Positions 1 to 9,371 of a DNA stretch of 64,000 nt are shown here, in pieces (within the stretch, counting starts at the first letter, position 1; every line of letters begins with the position of its first letter). The notes under the pieces are model-generated. The model saw nothing but the letters and a program-made list of their open reading frames with translations. It did not search any database and was not told the origin of the DNA. The position numbers were made by a program, and so were the translations under genes. Source of the stretch: Vitis vinifera (lineage: Eukaryota; Streptophyta; Magnoliopsida; Vitales; Vitaceae); contig NC_081811.1 of assembly GCF_030704535.1 (NCBI RefSeq), positions 2,119,501 to 2,183,500 on the forward strand, written 5' to 3'.

Positions 1-724
1 AACCAGATAAAAAACCACCAGCCACTGCCCTCTTCAAAAGACAACTAAGCGCCTCCATTAAACCATAGTAAAAAAAAAAGATTCCTTATTCAAAATTCAA
101 AATTATGGATAGTATTATCAAAAGACACTATTCTGTTTGAAATCAATTTTGAATGCATCTTATCTCATTTTTATACGCCCACAATAAAGGAAAGTCATTC
201 TATAAAGAGGGGGGAAAAAAGTCATTCTGAAAAGGGGGTAGACAAAATTATCAGAGGATGTTTCCTGGGGGAAATCTCCAGACTAAAATTTGTCTTGTAG
301 CTAAAACAAGGAGAAGACGCTTCCCAATGTGAAAAAGGATCCCAAAATCCCCACTCCAACATTGTTGGGCGATTTTCCAATATAGTTTTCTTCGTCTATT
401 CCACACACCCACCCCCCAAAAGAAAAAAACAAAGGAAACCACACACACACACACACAAACACAGAGCTTGACATTAAATCAAATGGGAGCCTTATTTGGA
501 TGTCTTGAACTTAAAACAAAACAAAAATATCTCCGGCAAGACGAAAAGACAATGCATTTCCAAACGATGTGGGTATCCACATTGAACAGTTTGAGAAAAA
601 GTTCCTTGATATCTCCTTAATTCTAGATCTTGCAGCTAATTCTGCTTGTTTTCTAGTTTAATAAACTTTTTTTAGCACAGGGAAAACTTGAATTAAGCAA
701 TGGAAGTTGAAATACTAAGCTAAC
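1..724 (-). other. FZL: FZL intron 1 (partial)
   Basis: Intron following the FZL first exon; its donor is at 724-723 and its acceptor lies outside the window. AT-rich, with a short CA/TG microsatellite at about 438-462. A 67-codon reading frame here shows no protein-like composition. Confidence 0.7.
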
Positions 725-1226
725 CTTTATCAGAGAGCACAACCCCGTTAGCATTAACAGCGGCCGCGATATCAACCCGCTCGGCAACCATCAAATACGC
801 CCGTTCCCGAACCACCGACTTCAACAAACACGCCGCCTCGTACAACCTCCCACCACTCCCGTCACCACCATCCAGCACCACAACTCCAACCCACTTGGAA
901 ACCGCCTCGTCCACCACATCCAACACACCAGCGCGGTCCAGCACCTCATCCACGCTCAATTGAAGCACGAGGCTCGGTACTCTGATCTCCGGCCGCTTGT
1001 ATCCACCAGGGTAGACGGTTCTCGGCTGCTTGTTTTGGCTGGTGGGTGGGATGGAATTGTTAGCAATTGACACTATGGAGAGGCGGGAGCGGCGGCGACT
1101 GAAGAGAGGAAGTGGGTAGCGGTGATTATGGGTGTGGTTACGGTGGCTATGATGGTGGTAGCGGTGGTGGGTTGGAATGAAGAAGAGAGGGTGAATGGAA
1201 GGGGGTTGGGAGAGAAGAGATACCAT
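725..1226 (-). CDS. FZL: FZL (FZO-like, chloroplastic dynamin-type GTPase), first exon only
   Basis: Exon 1 of a chloroplast membrane-remodelling GTPase related to mitofusin/FZO. ATG at 1226; the exon ends at 725 in ...LSDKG just before a GT donor (724-723). The 167 residues match my memory of the Arabidopsis FZL (At1g03160) N-terminus: a basic, Ser/His-rich transit peptide (about residues 1-60), then the conserved YPGGYKRPEIRVPSLVLQL, then YEAACLLKSVVRERAYL and AERVDIAAAVNANGVVLSD. This part resembles a thiamine-phosphate-synthase/TenI barrel; the GTPase and membrane parts follow in exons left of the window. The family acts in thylakoid and envelope organisation. It is transcribed away from the 2842 gene. 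A telobox lies about 30 bp upstream of the ATG. Confidence 0.88.
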
Positions 1227-1255
1227 GGAGCAGAGGAAATGGTGGGGAGTAGAGT

Positions 1256-1263
1256 TAGGGTTT
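1256..1263 (-). promoter_or_regulatory. telobox (AAACCCTA) upstream of FZL
   Basis: AAACCCTA on the minus strand, about 30 bp upstream of the FZL ATG. Teloboxes are frequent near the starts of plant housekeeping genes. The same word occurs near the starts of RPC8, the BPM gene and RanGAP1 in this window. Confidence 0.4.
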
Positions 1264-2841
1264 TGGGGGGAGAGAGAGAGGGGGAGAGAAGCTTATCAGT
1301 GGATACGGAGATGAAGATGGAGATTGATTGGTCATGGGGTATGTGGTCTCTGATCTTCCTCTTATCTGTTTTTTGTGTTGAGAAAAGAGTTTAGCCCTTT
1401 GGAAAACGGAGGTCCTACCTTGAAACGATTCGTTTCATTTTCTCCGTTTCTTCACATTTCAACTTTCCAACAGCGTGCATGACGTTTGTGTTTCTCCGTT
1501 TCCACATCTTTCACCTATTTTTTTTCTTCCTTTGTAAGCAACCCATCAAAGTATATGTAAGATAATGAGTTTTGGACCCTTGGGACAAAAATAATTTAAT
1601 TTAATCACTTTCTCGATCTCCCGTTAAAAATGGCTTTTTTTATTGTCACGTAAGAACCATATCATTAAAAAAAATTAAGTTAAAGTCTCAATTATCAATC
1701 AGGTTTCAGTTAAAAATTGAAATTTCAATCATTAATTACTGCCTTATTTTTTTAAAAAGATGATATAATACTTGCATGATGAGAAAGAGGTCATATTGAA
1801 CATAAGTTGTAAAATGAGTTTAAAAGAAATATTTTTATGGTCAAATAGGTCATACCCAAAATTTTAAAATAATAAGATGTTATAATATATACATTGGATT
1901 AAAATCAAATGGATCTGTCCTTAATTTGAGAATTCCAATTTCATGTTACAATAGTTTTTTCTTTATATATATGCAATATCTCACATCCCATAGGAGAAAA
2001 TATTAATAATGTTATATGAATACAACTTTCTTTTAACCTTATAAACACGTGTTTATAATTGTAAATGATTGAGTCCATATTAGATTAAGTGCACGTGGAT
2101 TAGTTTTTGAATTCAAGTCATTATGATTTTTTCTTCACATTCCCTTTCATTCTAAGGATAAAAAGTTATCAAGTGGATCGTAATTTTTAAAAGATATATT
2201 GAGATTTTAAAAGTTTTGTTGAATATTAAAAAAAATATTTTATAACTTAAAATAAAATCTCCACAACAAATGATATTTCCCTCATTTTTGTATTATTATT
2301 TTTTTAAAAAAATTTAATCTATAAGTTATATAAAATTTCAACAACAAATTTTCTCATTTTTATGTTAAATTATTTTTAAAGCTATAATCTTTTAATTAAA
2401 TTAACCAACATTAAAAGTATTTCTTGAAATTAAAAAAGAAAAATAATTAATTGATCAAAACGAATGAAATAGTTATCGGATTCGCAAATTTATCCCCTCT
2501 CATAATTTTTTTTTAGAATAAGTCATTTTTACATAAATGCCCTTAATTATTTAAAGTATTTACAATATATTTAAATAAAAAATGTGATATTTATGAGAAA
2601 AAAATGAGGGCTATTTTGTCCGGACGAAGCCATAAAGTTAAAAAGGCTCCGTAATTACAGGTAATTAACCTTATTTACCGCGAGCAGATTTTCCACCAAA
2701 CTCGAATAATACGCCGCCACGTGTATAAATGCCACCCCAGCCTCTCTGTTTCCCATTTAACTTCCCTCTCCTTCCCGAAAAAGGCTTTCCTCGAGAAAAT
2801 CTTTTGCTCGGAAGCGAAGCTGACTTTCTGGTTGAGAGAAA
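1264..2841. other. divergent intergenic spacer between FZL and the 2842 gene
   Basis: 1.6 kb between two divergently transcribed genes. 1264-1400 is purine-rich FZL leader or promoter. 1560-2640 is very AT-rich with no coding potential that I can see. 2700-2841 is GC-richer and is probably the promoter and leader of the plus-strand gene (cacgtg G-box core at 2718-2723). Confidence 0.5.
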
Positions 2842-5800
2842 ATGGGTAGGAAAAGTAATGCTTCCAAGAAAGAAGAAATGGCTCACATGGTAATCTCACC
2901 GCACTCCTCAGTAATCATCGGTTTTTTCTGCTTTTACTCACCATGCTTTTTAAAAGGTCGTAGCTTTCATACTGGATGTATTCGTTGTTTATGTGTTGAT
3001 CGTCTCAGTTTTTGGTTGTTTTCTGCTTATGGGTATGGGCTTTACTCTCTCGTGGGAATGGGTTTTTGCTTTTTCGACCCTTCCTATAATGTATATGGTG
3101 TGGGGTTTTAGGTTGGTGAATAAGAACCCAAGAACAGGGGAAGAGCGAAGAGTTTGTTTTTAATGGAATCATGTGATTTTATTTCAAATTTTGAAGTTCT
3201 TCCTTGAGGGTTCTATGGCCGTGTTGAGTGTTATTAAGTGTGGCATATAGTGGGCAGTGTTGTTCATGTGTGAAAATAGCTTTAAAGGGGACTGATTTCT
3301 TATATAAGATATAGGTTGGATGTATATAATCTTTGTTAATTGCAAAAAGGCTGATTATGATTATGTATGGCATTCATTGAGCATCCAAGGAAAATATATA
3401 TTTGAGAGAGGGAATAGGTTATGTTTGGTTCGGGAAAGTTTGAGGGAAAATGCTAGGTAAAGAAAATAGAGAGGAAAAGAAGAAGCAAAGAGAAAGTAAA
3501 GGAAAATTAAAAAAAGATTTAAAGTTAATAAATTATTTTTATATCATACTTCAAACTCATTTCACTTATTTAACTCTTTTATACAAAGGTTAAATTGTTT
3601 AAAAATATATAAAATTTTCACTAATTTTAATTATATTTGATATTTTTTTATATTTTTCCATATAATAAAACCAAATATGATGAAATCATTTTTCTTAACA
3701 CTTTTTTCTTTCCTTAGTACTTTCTGAAAACCAAACATAACCTTAATCTTGAAAAGGAAGCATTTAATGTTGTTTAAGAGGAAGGGTCTCTTCTTTCAAG
3801 ATAGGGTTTTGTGGAGACTCTCATTGTAAATTTGCTAACTTATCATAGGAGTTTATGTATTTGATGTGGTGGTAAATGGAGGTATTGATTTCAAGAAGAG
3901 CCTCTTGTTTAAGAGGAAGGGTCTCTTCTTTCAAGATAAGGTTTTGTGGAGACTCTCATTGTAAATTTTTCTAACTTATCATAGAAAGAGTTTATGTATT
4001 TGATGTGGTGGTAAATGGAGGTATTGAGTTCAAGAAAAGCCAACCAGGGCATTTTGTTTGGGTTCGAGTGTGCGTTGTTTTTTTAATTGTTCATGTTTTC
4101 ATCATTTGATTTTTAGGAGTAATTTTCAGGGGGGAATTTGTAAAATTTACCCTCATGTCTGCATACCATGTCATGTGTTTGTAGTCTGGAGGCAAATTTA
4201 TCCTCATGTCTGCTTACCATGTCGTGTGTTTGTAGTCTGGAGGCTCAAATCCTTCTTTGGATGAAACAAAATCTCAGCCTGAAAACATGCAGACAGAATC
4301 TCATTACTTATTGTCAAAGAAACGACTGAAGAACCGATGTGTTGTTATTAGGCGATCTGATCGTCTCCAAAATATACGTTTGCCTACTCCTAACCAAGAT
4401 GTAGGGCCTGTGATTGAAGAAATTGAAAGTGAGGAAGAAGATGAACCATGTGCCCAGGTGGAGAAAAGATCTCCCGACTCTATCCCTGGTGAAAGAAGCT
4501 TGGAAGAGAAGGTTGACTATCTTCTTCAATGTCTGGAAGCACACGAGAAGGCAATAGACACACTGAAGTCTGAGGTTTTTAATTCAGCTTTACATGTTAT
4601 TTTAAATGTTATCTAGTTATGAGTGGTTTTGAAAATTCCTTCAATGAAATCCCATTTCATCAAAGCAGGCAAGCAAGAGGCCCTTGCAGAGCAAAGGCCC
4701 ATCTAGTTCTGAAGTCAGATACAAAAGCTTGTACTTTGATTCACAAAAAAAGGTCATATTTCTCTGTGCCATGGCATCTCATTTTGTTCATTATAAATAT
4801 TTTATCAAGCATTATTCCAAGCTTTCATCATCATCTTCAGATCGAAGCATTAACTGATGAGAACTGTCAACTTAGCAAGAAGTTGGAGGTCACTCTTGGC
4901 AAACTCGAAGTAGTATGTTTCAATTACATCATATCTCATTCATTCTACATTTTTACATTGATCGACGGGGCTTTTTATTTAATATTAGTGGTACAATATG
5001 ATATGACAGGTGGACATGGTAAACTTCTTTTAAATATATGGAGCTCTATTACCTTCACCAGTAAAATCAATTGCAAAATGAAAAAAAAGAATGTTTGATA
5101 GAAGTATGTTAAGAAATTGAGCCATTTGATTAGTCTGATGATGGAATAGAAGCACTAGTAGTAGGGACTCTGAATTGAATTGCTTTTGTTTTCTTGCAAA
5201 TGAAATGTTCAAGAGGATATTAGTGGATACACTAGTATTGTTAGTTGTTTAGTGATCTTTTATACCTGTCTTTTCTCCTTCCTACGTGACAATTGGTCCA
5301 TATTGGGAGGAAAAAAAAATGTGGTTGTCAATTTATGGATGTTGTATGCATTGATTTGTGTTAAATGCCGATCTTAGTGGATATTGGGTGGTGGTGAAAT
5401 ATCACATAAGAAGCAAGATCAATGATAAATTCCCAGTTAGGGGAAGCTCAAAGGCTGTTTGTGCAGTTAATCCTTTCCCTAAGACTTATCAAGCTTTATT
5501 TCTAGTGATATGCATATAATCCAATTCATACCCTTTTTTGTCTCGAATTTTGTATCAACATTTTTATGGCTATCCCATAAACTCATTGAAGTTCATGGAA
5601 TAAATCAGTCTTTACTTTTATTACATAGAGTTAGAGAAGGTAAGAGCGGTCACTGTTGAAATTACAGGCATGAATTTCTTCATTTTCGCTGTTGATTTGC
5701 AGTGCGAGAAGGATACCCGGGTGTTTTCCGAATTGATGGATAAAGTGAAAGAAGTGTTATTGGTATCAAACCTGACAAAAGCTACAGAAATGGCATTACA

Positions 5801-5912
5801 GCTGTCGTCTAAAGTGCTTGGTGGTATTGCTTCTCCAGATGCAGTTGTTGAACCCAGAACTATAGGTGTTAAGAGAAACAGAGAGAAAGTTGCCAAAAAG
5901 GTCAGAAGCTGA
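2842..5912 (+). CDS. uncharacterised plant coiled-coil protein, 4 (or 5) exons
   Basis: Function not recognised. Exons: 2842-2889, 4236-4574, 4841-4909, 5703-5912; all junctions are GT-AG and phase 0, giving 221 residues. A possible 9-nt microexon at 5631-5639 (Leu-Glu-Lys) would make it 224. The N-terminus is short and basic (MGRKSNASKK). A basic stretch with VIRRSDRLQNIRLP sits near residue 60, followed by an acidic block (EEIESEEEDE). A predicted coiled coil runs from LEEKVDYLLQCLEAHEKAID through the third exon (LTDENCQLSKKLEVTLGKLE) into the last exon. The C-terminus is basic (VKRNREKVAKKVRS) and may act as a nuclear localisation signal. The acceptor of exon 2 lies in a 51 bp tandem duplication that also copied the splice site (see findings). 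Convergent with the gene ending at 6443. Confidence 0.65.
3417..3742. mobile_element. MITE, family A (Tourist-like), copy 1
   Basis: 326 bp AT-rich element in intron 1 of the 2842 gene. It is bounded by perfect 14 bp inverted ends GGTTATGTTTGGTT / AACCAAACATAACC, has no coding capacity, and is related in its interior to the copies near 40526 and 44969. Non-autonomous DNA transposon; the PIF/Harbinger assignment is inferred from TTA/TWA boundaries at the other copies. Confidence 0.65.
3771..4046. repeat. tandem duplication, 135 bp x 2
   Basis: Two adjacent copies (about 3771-3905 and 3906-4046) of a sequence starting TGTTTAAGAGGAAGGGTCTC. They are nearly identical, with a few substitutions and small insertions. 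Intronic in the 2842 gene, just upstream of the 51 bp duplication. Confidence 0.85.
4151..4252 (+). repeat. 51 bp tandem duplication including the 3' splice site of exon 2
   Basis: CCTCATGTCTGC...TGTTTGTAGTCTGGAGGC occurs twice with a 51 bp shift (4151 and 4202). Each copy carries the acceptor TTTGTAG (AG at 4183-4184 and 4234-4235). Only the second acceptor leaves the reading frame open. Confidence 0.85.
5631..5639 (+). other. possible 9-nt microexon
   Basis: TTAGAGAAG, preceded by ...TTACATAGAG and followed by GTAAGA. It would insert Leu-Glu-Lys in phase 0 between ...LGKLE and CEKDTRV, extending the heptad pattern. The next intron would be only 63 nt. Tentative. Confidence 0.3.
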
Positions 5913-6442
5913 ATTTAACCATGTCTCAGGTTTGGTTTACATATTTAATGTAAAGAACCCAAATAGCCTGTCTGAAATTTCACCATGTTGATGGGTTTGG
6001 TTTACATTTTTAGACAAACAACTGTTTGATGTAAAGAACGAAAACTATGGTATCTTTTTGGCTAGCACTTCTGGATATCTCCCATTATTATGTATCATGA
6101 GAAAGCATCACTACCTCCCTTGTTTGTACTTCCCTTACTTTTTTGTCACACTTGCCTGAACTACTAGGGATATATATATATGGGTATTTTTGTAAGCGGG
6201 CAGGGTAAATATGAATGGAACCCAGCAAAATATGAATGTCTATTAGGACAAGGTCACGAGAAAAATGGAACCCAGCAAAATGTGGAGTGGGCTAGATTAT
6301 TTATTGATTGATATAGCAATTCAAGCATGAATGCCAATTACCAGCAATTCCATAGGAAAATTTACATTTAAACAAAATTCAATTCAAAATTCAGCTAAAC
6401 CTGCAGATAGAAACTTGAATGAAATTCCCACAAGTGATCTGT
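5913..6442. other. convergent intergenic region
   Basis: 3' untranslated and spacer sequence between two convergent genes. A short direct repeat (ATGGAACCCAGCAAAATATGAATG-like) occurs at about 6216 and 6266. No gene seen. Confidence 0.5.
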
Positions 6443-7943
6443 TCACTGCTCTTTCTCATCATAGCACTCATCAAGAACAGTGGAGAGCCCAAAAATTTTT
6501 GTTGGAGGTGTTTCGGGAGCTCCATTGTTAGCATCATCACTATCTCCATCCCTGCTGTTTGCCTCTTCTGGAATGGATGGAGGGGGAGACGAAAAGTCTA
6601 AGCACATTCCTTGGATAACCTGCTCGTATGTAGCAGAGAGATCCTGGGAGGTGAGTTGGTGGTACTCCACCAGCTGGTGAAGGCATTGGTTTTCCCTAGT
6701 CAGATTTGCATTCTCATTTGCTAATCTGGATTTCTCAGCTAGCAGTGCCTCCAATTGAAGCCTCACCTGTCCAAACGGTACATTCCATGAATCAAAAACA
6801 TTCAGATTGCTTGTCCAGGATATTTTCTTTGAGCCAATCCAAAGTGCCTACAAGAAGCTGAATCATATGGAATGGGGGAGAAAAGAAGTAGAAGTTTTAC
6901 CAGATCATCTTCCTCAGGCCTCATCCCTTTAACAAACCCATCTCGTAGCCTACTGTTCTCCTCCTCAAGCAGAGCACACCTCTCTTGCATAAAACACAAA
7001 TCCGATTTTATCGATTTCAGTTCTCTTGCAAGTGAAGCTGCTTTTGTTGCCATGGAGATAGCAAGCTGCAGAAGACAAACACAAATCTGAATAAACACAG
7101 AGCTTAGCTATTCCAAAAATGCATCAAATACAGAGGATCAGCTAAAAAAAAACCAACATTTTTGGCTTTCTTCAGCTTTCCTTCTCCTGGGCTTTGCTCA
7201 TTTTCCCTCTGTGAATTCCCTCCCTGATCCTCAGAACCTTCATTTCCATCAAGCTTCCTTTTCAATCCTCTCTTGCTTTCTTCATCATCGTCTTCTTTTT
7301 CTGAGACCTCTTCTTTGCCCTTTGACTTCTCGAGATTGCAATGGAATATATCAGTCAATGTGGGTGGTTTAGCTATACTTCTTGCACCCTGAAAACAGAG
7401 GAAACAGAGAAGAACAAACTTAATAACTCTCAGATTGATATTTTCAATCTATGGAAACACATGAACTAGTGTTAAGCTTCAAATCAGTAGCATCAAACCA
7501 GTATATTGAAGTTTAATCTTTGATTCCAAAGGAAAAAAAAATGGAAATTGTTTCTGGCCCAGATCCAACACTACCCTATAATTACAAGCAAATTTCTAAC
7601 AACAAAAATTAATCCACTTCTTATGTTTGGAATGAAAAAGAAGAAGCTACCCGTTACCATTTTCTGTACATAATTGAGATAGAGATATGGATTTTACCTG
7701 AAGGGCATTATCCAGGTTGTTAGTTAACTGTGAGAGAGAATGGGAAATGGAGTCGAACCCTCTAAGCAGAAGCAAAGAGTCTTCCTTCAACCGATTACCG
7801 CGGTCCGATTCCCCAACACTCACCCCTGTTTGACCAGACGAGAACTCACATTTCCTTTCCTCCAAAAGCGCATCGACCCGGCTACGGAGAGTGCTCCAGA
7901 AGCGCTTGTCAGAGGAGGGAGTGAGCAGAGGAGAAGAACCCAT
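6443..7943 (-). CDS. uncharacterised plant coiled-coil protein, 4 exons
   Basis: Exons on the minus strand: 7698-7943, 7158-7388, 6901-7065, 6443-6766; all phase 0, GT-AG, giving 321 residues. Begins [16 protein letters not shown], then a conserved-looking helical part ([13 protein letters not shown]...[18 protein letters not shown]). The middle is charged and low complexity, with [10 protein letters not shown] (possible nuclear localisation). A long coiled coil follows ([31 protein letters not shown] ... [27 protein letters not shown]). The C-terminal tail is acidic and Ser/Pro-rich. No enzyme motif. Probably belongs to the plant tropomyosin-like unknowns (an At1g30050-type protein, from memory). 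Its leader probably holds an intron (donor about 8097, acceptor about 7964). Confidence 0.75.
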
Positions 7944-7963
7944 TGAGCCTGTTGACTCCTGTA

Positions 7964-8097
7964 ATCGAACTGATCAAGGTTAGAGAAAAAATAGCAGAGA
8001 TTTGGCTGATAAAAGCGGAGATTTGCTAATGCGTGTAGCAGAAGAAAAAGAAAAAAAAAAAAAGGGAAAAGGAAAAGGAAGAAGAAGAAGAAGATAC
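7964..8097 (-). other. probable 5'UTR intron of the 7943 gene
   Basis: On the minus strand AAG|GTATC at 8097 and ATTACAG|GAG at about 7964 would bound a leader intron. It contains a CTT/GAA microsatellite at about 8079-8095 and A-rich runs. Confidence 0.4.
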
Positions 8098-8281
8098 CTT
8101 GCTGAGGTGGGTCGGAGCTGGAGATTCCACTGAAATGGCCATGAGAGAAACAGAGAAAGTGGAAGAGAGGTGTGTAACGGCTAGTTTTGTTGGTTGGGCT
8201 TGGAGGTGGGTGCGTTTTAAATGGAGCTGCTTGGCCAACGTTCTAAAAAATATACACCTAAGTGGAGCCTCTTTCTATTGA

Positions 8282-9290
8282 AAAAAGTGGTTAGTCTTTT
8301 CATCACACCAAAGGGACCCACATGGATCAATGGCTGTGATTCTATAGTATCTTGGTAAGATCATGATTTTAAAAAAACCCCCAAATTTTGGTATAAAATC
8401 TTGATGTCAAGTTTCCTAAATTTGATCTATTTTAGCTAAATTGGAACATTTATGATTTTTGCTTTAGGTGAAAATTTTCATTTATGTACTTGAAATATTT
8501 GTGTATTTCACTTTTTTTTAAAAAAAAAAATTGTGTTATAAAATAATTCTAAAACATTTATCAATTTTTATTTAATTATTTTTTCTTTAATTTTGAAAAA
8601 AAATCTATATATCTTGAGTCTTTTCTCAAAAAGAAAAGAAGTTGAAAAGATAATTATAATAAGAATTATTTATATCATTTTATATATTTATATATTATTT
8701 TATTTAAAAGAGATAATTTATTGGAAATTATCATTTTTTTTAAGAAAAATTCTAAATTTAATTTAAATTATTTCATGAAATATGATAAATCAAAATCACA
8801 AAACTCACTTATAATCTTTAAAATTGTTTAAGAATGATAGGAAAATTTTATACAAATCATTACTACTTATTAAAAATTAGCAATTATAATTAATTTTCAA
8901 ACAATTATTGATATGGTAGAAAGTTACCTTAATAAATTATTAATTATAATAGGGATAAAAACAAAGTTAATCTTAAAAAAACAATAATTTAATTAATTTA
9001 ATATTAGTATTATATATTATATATTATATATTAATATAATTGATATATATATATATAAATTATTTTAATTATTTTTTAATATTAAAAAAAACTATGAAAA
9101 TTAATTTAAATTATTTTATTGAATATGGTTAAAAAATATATTTGCAAAATTTTATTATTAAACATATTTATATTTATAATTTATTTAAAAAAAAAAAAGA
9201 ATTATCAAAGTATGTTCTCTTCTTGTAAAACTAAAAAAAAAATATTTATATTTTCTTCCTGAAATTGCCCAGGAAATTTGAGTGTTAAAC
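8282..9290. other. AT-rich spacer, no gene seen
   Basis: About 1 kb of extremely AT-rich sequence with A and T runs and a TA-rich block at about 9010-9060, between two divergent genes. No transposon ends that I can define. Confidence 0.5.
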
Positions 9291-9371
9291 ATTGGCTGGG
9301 GGTGGTCATAACCTTTATCTTGTAGCACAGAACTGCTGGCTCTCATACAATCAAGCTCAAGTTGACAGTCA

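Noticed and set aside
1122-1394. 90-codon plus-strand frame
   Set aside because: Antisense to the FZL first exon and leader; composition follows the other strand and has no domain.
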